Virus record (IMG/VR): IMGVR_UViG_3300025108_004173
Location: 1 to 40,383 of that record
Reading direction: 5' to 3' (one strand)
Length of the DNA stretch: 40,383 nucleotides
DNA from: a virus
A program made the translations under genes and the position numbers. The stretch's first letter is position 1. Each line of letters opens with the position of its first letter. Below, piece by piece: positions 16,440-24,001 of the stretch. The notes beneath the pieces are model-generated. The model did no database searches. It had not been told where the DNA came from and saw nothing but the letters and a program-made list of their open reading frames with translations.

Positions 16440-17086
16440 ATATCGAAAAGAAAATAACTCAGATCTGGATTGGGCCAAACCCTGCGCCGAAGGCATGGAT
16501 GGATACTTGGAAAGAAAAACATCCAGAATGGGAATATGAAATATTTACAGATCAGATGTTGAAGGATCGCAAATGGATGAACCAACATCTCATCGAACAC
16601 TATTATAATAACAAGAGATGGGCAGGCGTTTCAGATCTTATCCGTTACGAACTACTACTAGAACGTGGGGGTTTCTTTCCAGAGGCAGACATGGAGTGTT
16701 ATCATAACACTGATGAACTGTTTACTTCCCCACCACATATTGCATATACTTGTTATGAAAATGAATTGTATCGTGCAAACTTTGTACAACCAATTCTTGC
16801 TTGCAATCCTGGCAATATGTTTGTTCGTATGTTGGTAGAGACACTACACCAACTTCGTGCAGATCAACTGCATTACGAACCATTCAGATCTACAGGTAAT
16901 GAGTTCTTGAGTAAACATATTCCAATGAACCTAGACAAAGTAAAAGTCTGGCCTTCACATTACTTCATCCCACAGTTCTATGTACGTGAGTCGAAGAGAT
17001 ATGACGGTACTGATAAGGTCTATGCGGAACATCATTGGGGTTCTACTGGAATGCCTTGGACAAAACAGTACTCAACTGCTACCTAA
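16436..17086 (+). CDS. GT32-like glycosyltransferase
   Basis: 216 residues from the ATGA-overlapping start at 16436. KITQIWIGPNPAPKAWMDTW and WEYEIFTDQ form the N-terminal nucleotide-sugar fold, and WAGVSDLIRYELLLERGGFF precedes the metal-binding position. Typical GT32 enzymes read GG(I/V)YxDxD there; here it is FPEADMEC, so the DxD is degenerate (E-A-D). It may be a divergent active enzyme or may have lost metal dependence. Likely transfers a hexose onto an envelope or virion glycan, in keeping with its neighbours. Confidence 0.72.
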   Translation: MNIEKKITQIWIGPNPAPKAWMDTWKEKHPEWEYEIFTDQMLKDRKWMNQHLIEHYYNNKRWAGVSDLIRYELLLERGGFFPEADMECYHNTDELFTSPPHIAYTCYENELYRANFVQPILACNPGNMFVRMLVETLHQLRADQLHYEPFRSTGNEFLSKHIPMNLDKVKVWPSHYFIPQFYVRESKRYDGTDKVYAEHHWGSTGMPWTKQYSTAT

Positions 17087-17196
17087 TGCACGGTGACAGA
17101 GGAAATATGCTCACCGTAAAGGTAATGGTTATTCTATGTGTGGTTTTACACTTTGTAGTCATACCAATATGGATGTGGAGTTTAGGATTACATTGA
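17086..17196 (+). CDS. 36-residue single-span membrane micro-protein
   Basis: Fills the gap between the GT32-like and sulfotransferase genes exactly: its ATG overlaps the upstream stop (TAATG) and its TGA touches the next ATG. A later in-frame ATG at 17107 with GAGGAAAT upstream may be the true start (29 residues). The product is one hydrophobic helix (VMVILCVVLHFVVIPIWMW). Function unknown; a membrane anchor for neighbouring enzymes, a small lysis regulator or an exclusion peptide are all conceivable. Confidence 0.55.
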   Translation: MHGDRGNMLTVKVMVILCVVLHFVVIPIWMWSLGLH

Positions 17197-17958
17197 ATGT
17201 TTATATCACACAAATACAAATTTATTTTTCTTAGAGTTCCGAAGACTGCCTCAACTAGTCTTTCGGAATTCTTTGTTCGTAACATAGACGATCCAGATGC
17301 ATTTTACACAGACGTAGATGATGCAAATCTTGATGGGACTGTGCCTCATGGTAAACTCAAAGAGATTAGAGGAGTACACGAACACTACAAACCTTTCTCA
17401 CACCTACATTTAAATCTAAAAGAACTCGTTGATTATGGTATAGTAACACCAGAACAAATCAACGAGTATTATTGTTTTGCGGTTCTCAGAGATCCTATTG
17501 AAAGACAAAAGAGTTTTTACTACTTCTTTAAGAAGTGGGAAGATGAGAGATCTGGTAAGAAACCCTATGATATAGACGATTACAAATTCATGGCACCTAA
17601 TGGGTGGTTCGATGGTGACAAGGCAACAGGTGAAGATAACTCTAAACTACTTCAGTCCGATTTCCTCATGTATGATGGTAAACAACAAGGTGAGTATTGG
17701 TTATATGAAAACCTATTGGTTCATATACAGTCCTTTATGGACGATATTGGCGTGCCTATAAATCATAAGTTGAAAAAACACAAATCAAATTTTAGAGTAG
17801 ATAAAATTGATGAGTCCAAGTCATTTAATTTTGATCACCAAGCAATCACCACAATGAGACATTATTATAAAAACGACTTCAACTTATATTCATTATTAAA
17901 GAGACAATATCATGCAGACACAACGAGCTTACATACTTACAATAGACAAACCAATTAG
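17197..17958 (+). CDS. Sulfotransferase family protein
   Basis: 253 residues. FIFLRVPKTASTSLSEFF contains the 5'-phosphosulfate loop (Lys16-Thr-Ala-Ser-Thr-Ser) and FAVLRDPIERQKSFYYFF the 3'-phosphate-binding motif (Arg98 with a downstream Ser), both diagnostic for PAPS-dependent carbohydrate sulfotransferases. It would transfer sulfate from PAPS to a sugar hydroxyl in the cytoplasm. The 3' end overlaps the GT25-like gene by 47 nt. Context suggests decoration of a glycan made or modified by the flanking transferases. Sulfotransferases occur in some marine phages. Confidence 0.82.
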   Translation: MFISHKYKFIFLRVPKTASTSLSEFFVRNIDDPDAFYTDVDDANLDGTVPHGKLKEIRGVHEHYKPFSHLHLNLKELVDYGIVTPEQINEYYCFAVLRDPIERQKSFYYFFKKWEDERSGKKPYDIDDYKFMAPNGWFDGDKATGEDNSKLLQSDFLMYDGKQQGEYWLYENLLVHIQSFMDDIGVPINHKLKKHKSNFRVDKIDESKSFNFDHQAITTMRHYYKNDFNLYSLLKRQYHADTTSLHTYNRQTN

Positions 17959-18637
17959 TCGTGAATACGCACAACACGCATCTGCTTCTTGTGATGAGAT
18001 AGGTCTCAACTGGGAGTACTTCGAAGGTTGGTGTGATATCCCTGGCGTTCTTGCATGGGCAAGATCGGGGATTAATTTGCGTATAAACGAGGGGAGACCA
18101 ATTAAACTTCCCCCTGCAGATCTGGATTACCCACCAAATCCAAACTTACCTATGGGTGAGAAAGCAGAGTGTTGTACGGTTGGTCATGCTGCAATATGGA
18201 AAAAGATTGCAGAGGGTGAAGAGGATGTAGGTATCGTGTTAGAACATGATGCAATTATGTTACATCCTGTGAACATTGAAATACCAGAGAATAATATGGT
18301 TGTTTTGGGATACAAACTAGACAAACCTAATAGGTACGATCATTTGACTGCAGGCCCTGCAGTGAGACTTGTACCAATCAGAGGACATGAAGGTGCACAT
18401 GCATATGCGATGACTAAGAAAACAGCGCAGATATTGATTGATGAGATCGAAACAGGTGGTCGATTGGGGTGTGTAGATAATGCATATTTCATCTTAAATC
18501 AAAGACGCACAAAGGTTCCTCTATGTATCGCAGACCCAACACCCGCTTTAGGTTGGTTAAGGGCATCTACTATTTGGCAGGAATCTGCACATGTTAACTA
18601 CGAATTTCTTGATTCATTCAAACAGAATTATAAATAA
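17912..18637 (+). CDS. GT25-like glycosyltransferase (LPS type)
   Basis: 241 residues. The pattern MGEKAECCTVGHAAIWKKIA followed by VGIVLEHDAIM (Glu111-His-Asp113) matches GT25, where G(E)xGCxxSH and VLEDDA are typical; here the acidic motif is EHD. GAHAYAMTKKTAQILI matches the conserved GxxAYxxS/T region. GT25 enzymes add galactose to LPS or similar acceptors. The final codons Asn-Tyr-Lys-stop contain a perfect late promoter box (18629-18636) for the giant head protein downstream. Confidence 0.75.
   Translation: MQTQRAYILTIDKPISREYAQHASASCDEIGLNWEYFEGWCDIPGVLAWARSGINLRINEGRPIKLPPADLDYPPNPNLPMGEKAECCTVGHAAIWKKIAEGEEDVGIVLEHDAIMLHPVNIEIPENNMVVLGYKLDKPNRYDHLTAGPAVRLVPIRGHEGAHAYAMTKKTAQILIDEIETGGRLGCVDNAYFILNQRRTKVPLCIADPTPALGWLRASTIWQESAHVNYEFLDSFKQNYK
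18629..18636 (+). promoter_or_regulatory. T4-type late promoter TATAAATA
   Basis: Exact match to the T4 late promoter box, embedded in the last codons and stop of the GT25-like gene. The last base is 33 nt upstream of the ATG at 18669. In T4 such boxes are read by gp55 with gp33 and the sliding clamp. Confidence 0.8.
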
Positions 18638-18668
18638 ACAGTAAAACACAAATTACAAGAGAATAATC

Positions 18669-21600
18669 ATGTACAACCTCAAAGAAACTGACAAAAAAGA
18701 AAAGAAGTCCAAGAAGAAGGATGTGTTGAAATTCAAAGAGTTTGACCCTTCTCAGTACATCGAAACAGAACCGACACTCAAAGAAGCAAAGAGTGATACG
18801 GTTGTGTTTTCTTTTGGTCGTATGAATCCAGTGACTATCGGTCACGAGAAACTTGTTAACAAGGTTAAGTCTGTTGCTAAATCCATGTCAGCCGATTCAC
18901 GTGTCTATCTATCGCACACGCAGAATAATCAAAAAGATCCCCTCAGTTATAAAGACAAATACCGATTTGCGAGGAAAGCATTCGGGCCAATCATTATACA
19001 ATCAAAAGCGAGACAAGTATTCCAAATCGCAGCCGAACTCGAAAAGGCGGGATACAAGAACATCGTCATGGTTGTTGGATCTGATCGTGTAGAAGAGTTC
19101 AAAAGAATTCTAGACAAGTACAACGGTAAGGACTACGACTTCGCATCTATCAAAGTTGTATCTGCAGGTGAACGTGATCCTGATGCAGAAGGTGTTGAAG
19201 GAATGTCAGGTACAAAACTAAGAGGTATTGCCAAAAAGGGACAGTTTGACGACTATACAGATGAGAAAGGTAAGAAACAATTCGGTTTCAAAAGTGCCGC
19301 TGCATCTAAGTTGTCAGACAAAGACAAGATGGCAATGATGAAACTTGTTCAGAAGAACCTCGCAGAGGCGGAACTTCAAGAAGCGTTGACCAGACAACAA
19401 CGTATGCAACGTGCACGTACATTCCGTAGAATCAAACATAAGATTAAAAAGGGACGTGAACGGGCGGCAAGAAAACGTGCAGGTATCGACAAGTTGCAGA
19501 AACGTGCCGCAAAGGGTGCAAGAAATCTCTTGAAAAAGAAAATGACTAAGGGACAAGACTACAAACAAATGTCTTATGGTCAAAGACAACAGGTCGATAA
19601 TCGTCTGAAGAAAGTATCTCCTGCCCGTCTAAAAGCATTATCTAAACGTCTCTTACCTTCAGTGAAGAAGAAAGAGATGGAACGTATTAAGAACCGTAAT
19701 AACAAATCTGAGGGTGTTGCACAGGACAGACAAGTCAAGGACATGCCGGGCACACAGCCAAAAAAGTACTATAGCGGGCTTGATAAAAAGGATAAGGAAT
19801 CACGTGCAAGACAGTTTGCACGACAGGCGAAAATGTCTGATGATGATCCACGTGCTTACAAACCCGCTCCTGGCGATAAGGAAGCGAAGACCAAACCGTC
19901 AAAACATACTAAGAAGTTTCAACAGATGTATGGTGAAGCAGATGCAGTTGCGGCTGCAAGAGAACGCATCAAACGTGAGAAACAGTCTGATAAAGATAAA
20001 CACGATGCAATGATGGATCGTGCAAGAACTCAGGATACCAGATCTAAGAATCAAAAGACTGAGGCAATCTCCCCTGCACAACAGGCTGCGATTGCTATTG
20101 CAAAGAAAGCAAAAGGTCAGAAACCTAAGAATGAAGATGGCGATCCATGTTGGGATACTCACAAACAAGTTGGTATGAAGAAAAAGGGCGGCAAGATGGT
20201 TCCAGATTGTGTCCCTAAAAACGAATCAATTGCAGAAGAAGTTTCTCAGAAACAGATCAATGACCTAGAGAAATTTGCAGATCGTATTCTTGCGAAGTTC
20301 AAGATTGACGTGGAGTTTACTAAACACTTCGTTGATAGAATGAACGACAAGAGAAACACACCAGAAATTAAAGTTGCAGAACTTCAAAAGTTATTTAAAA
20401 AGATACAGAAGAATAAGGGCAAAGATGTTAAAGACAATGAGGGTATTGAAGCAGTTCTTAAAGATCTGTCATCTGACTTAAACCTTCCAGTTGTAATTAA
20501 AACAAAAGGTGACGAGATCGAACTCGTCAATAAGACCATTATGAGAAAAAAAGATTTTAAAACACCTTCTAAGGTAATCAAGTACGAACAGTTTTCAAAC
20601 ATGGACGAAGCATCACGGGCGGACATGAGAGTACGTAAAAGACCACACATGATGTTGAAGGCAGGGAATGCTGGAGTCAAGTTCGATGGTCGTTTCAAAA
20701 TGTACAAGAAGAAACAGGTACTGAAAGACGAAGAGAAACCGTTGGAAGAATCATTTGAATCTATGGAGAACATGATCTTCGATCTAATGGAATCAACTGA
20801 AGCCGTGATTGCGGAAGATTCAGGCGAAGCACTTAAGAAGAAAGCAGAAAAATCTGGAATGCCTCTTGGTATTCTAAAGAAGGTTTTTGATCGTGGTGTT
20901 GCCGCATGGAGAACAGGACATAGGCCTGGCACTACTGCAACTCAGTGGGGTCTTGCACGTGTCAACTCATTTGTAACTAAGTCTAAAGGTACTTGGGGTA
21001 AAGCAGACTCTGATCTTGCCGCAAAGGTTAGAAAAGAATCTGTTGATGAGGAAAAAGAATTAGAAAAAATCTTAACTACGGATGGTCGCATGAAATCGTT
21101 TAAAGAAAAACTCAGAAAACTGGGTTATAAAAAAATCGACGAAGGAAAGTCTTCTTCTGGATACGAACTGTACCACAATGATTTCTCCTCTGCAATGAAA
21201 CATGCATACAAACATGCGAAAGACAAACTGAAAGTGGATATCGATCCTAATGAGATCGATGACAAAGTTGCGACTGGGCCTCGTAAACCTTCTAAGGGTA
21301 AAACGAATTCATATCGTTTGATGGATAAGTCTGGTAAGAAAGCTGTACAGATTCAAGTGTACAACATGGACGGTAAAAAATACGAACTGAACATGTACAA
21401 GGAAGACTTGGATGAAGCACCTAGACGTAAAAGAGCACCTAAAATTGGTGTTGACTCTATTGCTGTTCAACGTGCAAAAGATAGAGCACACAACGATGCT
21501 ATGGGTCGTACAAAGACTGGACGTAAGAAACCAGTACGTACAATGACATCTACACAGAGGTCTCTTGCGTCATTACGTGGGGAAGAAGTAGAAAACATTG

Positions 21601-22724
21601 ATGATCAGTTTGACGCCATCATCAAAGAGGCAGAAGCAAACAAGAAATCTTATGGTGACCTTGTAGTAGAACTGACTGCCGCCGAGAAAAAACTTGTCAA
21701 CCAAATGTATGACAAGAAAGGTAACCTCACACCACTTGGTAAAAAGGTTATGAATCATGGTAAGAAAAAAGGTGACAAGGGTTACGTAGAATCAGTGGAA
21801 ACACTAGAGGAAGGTGTAAACGATCCTGGCATCTTTAAGGCAGTGTTCCTTGCAGGTGGGCCAGGCAGTGGTAAATCATTTATGGTTGGTAAGACTGCAT
21901 TGACTTCAATGGGATTGAAACTGATCAACTCAGATCCTGCCTTCGAAGCGCAGTTGAAAAAAGTTGATTTGAAACCAACACCAGAAGACATCTTCACCGC
22001 TAAAGGACAGGATGCACGTGCAAAGGCGAAAGCACTTACTGACAAAAAACAGGCACTTGCACTCGCAGGTAGACTTGGTCTGGTAATTGACGGTACTGGT
22101 AAGGACTACGAGAAAATTGCAAACCAAGCGATGTCACTTAAGAAGTTGGGTTATGAAGTAGGAATGATCTTCGTAAACACAAACTTGGAGACTGCAATCT
22201 CACGTGATGAAAAACGTTCTAGAACACTTGGTGCGAAAGAAGTAACCAAGATGTGGAATGCAGTACAGAACAACATTGGTAAGTTCTCATCACTGTTTGG
22301 TGCGAACATGCAGATCGTTGATAACTCAGAAGGTGCAGACTTTGAGAAGGGTGCAACCAAAGCATATAAACAAATGAAGAAATGGGTTGCAAAAGAACCC
22401 AAGTCTCCAATGGCGAAAAAATGGATTGCCTCTGTGAAAGCACAACGTGGTATCACAGAAGACGATTTAGGTAAAATGATTAACAGTATGGTAGAGAGCA
22501 AAGATCAGGAAGATCTTTCAAAAACAGCTTCACTATTTGAAAAGGATATTGTAATGGTTCGTGAAGGTTTGGACGTGAAGGAGAGTAAAGTACTTGAGTT
22601 GGGGAAACCAGAGACTACGAAGAAATATAAAACTGAAACGCCTGGCGAGAAGCCGACGACAGAACCTCAGAGGTTTTCGCAGAGAATTAGAGAAAACATT
22701 CTCCGAAACCAAAGAAGAAAATAG
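18669..22724 (+). CDS. Giant multidomain head protein: nucleotidyltransferase, uncharacterised modules, P-loop kinase
   Basis: 1351 residues. Modules: a short basic leader ending TLKE|A; residues 40-233 a cytidylyltransferase-like domain (SFGRMNPVTIGH with TxGH at 56-59, and GMSGTKLR as the second signature); a long basic region with DPCWDTHKQVGMKKKGGKM near 490; about 524-690 a domain with FTKHFVDRMNDKRN; about 710-790 a domain with FDRGVAAWRTGHRPGTT (DUF5824-like, from memory); 1049-1264 a kinase or zeta-toxin-like domain with Walker A GGPGSGKS (1063-1070) and VIDGTGKDY. (L/I)-x-E|(A/S/G/E) motifs lie at these borders (after residues 39, 233, 238, 523, 694, 708, 916, 987, 1048 and 1264), as in T4 gp21 substrates. 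Perfect late promoter upstream. Likely packaged and processed. Confidence 0.75.
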   Translation: MYNLKETDKKEKKSKKKDVLKFKEFDPSQYIETEPTLKEAKSDTVVFSFGRMNPVTIGHEKLVNKVKSVAKSMSADSRVYLSHTQNNQKDPLSYKDKYRFARKAFGPIIIQSKARQVFQIAAELEKAGYKNIVMVVGSDRVEEFKRILDKYNGKDYDFASIKVVSAGERDPDAEGVEGMSGTKLRGIAKKGQFDDYTDEKGKKQFGFKSAAASKLSDKDKMAMMKLVQKNLAEAELQEALTRQQRMQRARTFRRIKHKIKKGRERAARKRAGIDKLQKRAAKGARNLLKKKMTKGQDYKQMSYGQRQQVDNRLKKVSPARLKALSKRLLPSVKKKEMERIKNRNNKSEGVAQDRQVKDMPGTQPKKYYSGLDKKDKESRARQFARQAKMSDDDPRAYKPAPGDKEAKTKPSKHTKKFQQMYGEADAVAAARERIKREKQSDKDKHDAMMDRARTQDTRSKNQKTEAISPAQQAAIAIAKKAKGQKPKNEDGDPCWDTHKQVGMKKKGGKMVPDCVPKNESIAEEVSQKQINDLEKFADRILAKFKIDVEFTKHFVDRMNDKRNTPEIKVAELQKLFKKIQKNKGKDVKDNEGIEAVLKDLSSDLNLPVVIKTKGDEIELVNKTIMRKKDFKTPSKVIKYEQFSNMDEASRADMRVRKRPHMMLKAGNAGVKFDGRFKMYKKKQVLKDEEKPLEESFESMENMIFDLMESTEAVIAEDSGEALKKKAEKSGMPLGILKKVFDRGVAAWRTGHRPGTTATQWGLARVNSFVTKSKGTWGKADSDLAAKVRKESVDEEKELEKILTTDGRMKSFKEKLRKLGYKKIDEGKSSSGYELYHNDFSSAMKHAYKHAKDKLKVDIDPNEIDDKVATGPRKPSKGKTNSYRLMDKSGKKAVQIQVYNMDGKKYELNMYKEDLDEAPRRKRAPKIGVDSIAVQRAKDRAHNDAMGRTKTGRKKPVRTMTSTQRSLASLRGEEVENIDDQFDAIIKEAEANKKSYGDLVVELTAAEKKLVNQMYDKKGNLTPLGKKVMNHGKKKGDKGYVESVETLEEGVNDPGIFKAVFLAGGPGSGKSFMVGKTALTSMGLKLINSDPAFEAQLKKVDLKPTPEDIFTAKGQDARAKAKALTDKKQALALAGRLGLVIDGTGKDYEKIANQAMSLKKLGYEVGMIFVNTNLETAISRDEKRSRTLGAKEVTKMWNAVQNNIGKFSSLFGANMQIVDNSEGADFEKGATKAYKQMKKWVAKEPKSPMAKKWIASVKAQRGITEDDLGKMINSMVESKDQEDLSKTASLFEKDIVMVREGLDVKESKVLELGKPETTKKYKTETPGEKPTTEPQRFSQRIRENILRNQRRK

Positions 22725-22735
22725 GGAGTAACTAA

Positions 22736-22891
22736 ATGATTAACTGGATTACAAAACGTTTAACTGAACGTACCACATGGGATGGAGCAGTATTGGTTGC
22801 AACAGGTGTTGCAATGATTCTAGTTCCTGTAGATCTAATCGCATATGCCGCAATCTTCTACGGTGCATGGACAATGTGGAAGTCAGAGTAA
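22736..22891 (+). CDS. 51-residue small membrane protein
   Basis: ATG with a GGGAG ribosome site, ending directly before the nuclease start. Sequence MINWITKRLTERTTWDG then a hydrophobic stretch (AVLVATGVAMILVPVDLIAY) and AAIFYGAWTMWKSE, probably one long or two short membrane helices. I recall similar short proteins in marine T4-like phages. Function not known; located between two late genes. Confidence 0.65.
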   Translation: MINWITKRLTERTTWDGAVLVATGVAMILVPVDLIAYAAIFYGAWTMWKSE

Positions 22892-23326
22892 ATGTATGAA
22901 TACAAAGTTAAAATCCTTCGTGTAGTAGACGGTGACACAGTAGATGTGGACATCGATCTAGGTTTTGGTGTATGGTTAAAGAAGGAACGTGTACGTATTA
23001 TGGGTATTGATACTCCAGAGTCACGTACGAGAGATAAGGTCGAAAAGAAGTTCGGTATGGCTGCAAAGAAATGGGTAAAAGATCATATGCCTGTTGGTAG
23101 TCATCAGATTCTGAAGACTGAGATCGATAAGTCTGGTGAAGACAAAAAAGGTAAGTTTGGTCGCATCTTGGGAGACTTCCTCTTAGATGATGGTGAGGAA
23201 AGACTCACTGAAAAGATGACCGCCGCAGGGCATTGTGTCCCTTACTTTGGTGGATCTAAAGAAGAAGTTCAGGCGTTACATATGAAGAACAGAGAACGTC
23301 TAATGCTGGAAGGTGTTGTAAAGTGA
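22892..23326 (+). CDS. Staphylococcal-nuclease-like thermonuclease
   Basis: 144 residues. The family core is intact: VVDGDTVDVDIDLG (Ca2+-binding acidic residues), RVRIMGIDTPESR with Arg35, Asp40, Thr41 and Glu43, at the same numbers as in the S. aureus enzyme, and KFGRILGDF with Arg91 corresponding to Arg87. It should hydrolyse DNA or RNA phosphodiesters with calcium. No signal peptide, so action is intracellular or in the virion. Placed in the late region between head-protein genes, and the stop overlaps a GTG start of a capsid-targeted protein. Confidence 0.88.
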   Translation: MYEYKVKILRVVDGDTVDVDIDLGFGVWLKKERVRIMGIDTPESRTRDKVEKKFGMAAKKWVKDHMPVGSHQILKTEIDKSGEDKKGKFGRILGDFLLDDGEERLTEKMTAAGHCVPYFGGSKEEVQALHMKNRERLMLEGVVK

Positions 23327-23715
23327 AACGTTTTAAACAATATACTGTAGAAAATTTTGGTTTGTACGAGGGGGTAACAGTTCCCCTCGAATCTCCTATG
23401 ATAGAAATAGATCCTATCGTATGTGAAGAGAAAGAACCAGAACTCAACTCTCCAAAAAGAAATAGTGGGGATGGCAAAAAGTATGTTGTTTATGTAAAGG
23501 ATCCGAAGACAGGTAATGTCAGAAAGATAACATTTGGGGATGAAAAGGGTGGATTGACATCTAAGATTGGTGACAGAGATGCAGCACGTGCATTTGCAAG
23601 TCGTCATAGTTGTGATACTAAGACCGATAAGATGACGCCTGGATATTGGGCGTGTCGTCTACCGAAATATGCAAAACAGTTAGGATTAAGTGGTGGCGGA
23701 GATTACTTTTGGTAG
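23323..23715 (+). CDS. Small head protein with capsid-targeting N-terminus (DUF5872-like)
   Basis: 130 residues from a GTG start overlapping the nuclease stop (GTGA). N-terminus MKRFKQYTVENFGLYE|G resembles the capsid-targeting peptide of T4 internal proteins, with an LYE|G cleavage motif. The remainder has NSPKRNSGDGKKYVVYVKDP, GNVRKITFGD and PGYWACRLPKYAKQLGL with two Cys, a compact module recurrent in phage structural proteins (called DUF5872 as I remember it). A strong 7-bp stem (CGAGGGG at 23367 with CCCCTCG ending at 23389) lies early in the gene. Likely packaged with the DNA. Confidence 0.6.
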   Translation: MKRFKQYTVENFGLYEGVTVPLESPMIEIDPIVCEEKEPELNSPKRNSGDGKKYVVYVKDPKTGNVRKITFGDEKGGLTSKIGDRDAARAFASRHSCDTKTDKMTPGYWACRLPKYAKQLGLSGGGDYFW

Positions 23716-23959
23716 GCCATTTCGTGATGATGGGGGGTCAAGACGGTTTGACCATTTACGGGATGACTATGTTTGGCACAGAGATCATTACGACAGAACA
23801 GTACGTGTCATTGATGGGAACGGATGGCAGTTCCAGTTCGACGGATGTTTGCCCTTCCTCATCAGAAAGGGAACAACCTTCAGAATAGAACGTGGTGTGT
23901 ACCACAGACTTATAAAGGGCGTTGACGAACTTCACATCAATATTATAGAACATAAATAG
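23690..23959 (+). CDS. Small cupin-like protein
   Basis: 89 residues from GTG 23690 (GTG 23693 equally possible), overlapping the previous gene by 26 nt; AGGA upstream. WQFQFDGCLPFLIRKGTTF and RIERGVYHRLIKG have the two-half pattern of a small cupin barrel, with His in the GxYHR segment as a possible metal ligand, but the full cupin metal site is not evident. Another open frame (23646-23888) overlaps it; this frame has the ordered beta-rich sequence and is preferred. Its last codons (His-Lys-stop) contain a late promoter box. Confidence 0.6.
   Translation: MVAEITFGRPFRDDGGSRRFDHLRDDYVWHRDHYDRTVRVIDGNGWQFQFDGCLPFLIRKGTTFRIERGVYHRLIKGVDELHINIIEHK
23951..23958 (+). promoter_or_regulatory. Candidate T4-type late promoter (CATAAATA)
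   Basis: One mismatch to TATAAATA, located over the stop codon of the cupin-like gene, as is the perfect box at 18629. The leader to the ATG at 24002 is 43 nt, 11 nt longer than at the other sites, and includes AAGGA as ribosome site. Confidence 0.55.
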
Positions 23960-24001
23960 ATATAGTTAATTAACGATCCAAATAACCTTAAGGATAAAAC
24001 A

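Noticed and set aside
20384-20932. Long minus-strand open frame opposite the giant head protein (182 codons)
   Set aside because: Ser/Phe/Leu-rich reading typical of antisense to Lys/Glu-rich coding sequence; no supporting signal.
23646-23888. Alternative open frame overlapping the cupin-like gene
   Set aside because: Composition (Ser/Thr-rich, irregular) looks like a shadow; the 23690 frame gives an ordered beta-rich protein and ends on the late promoter box.
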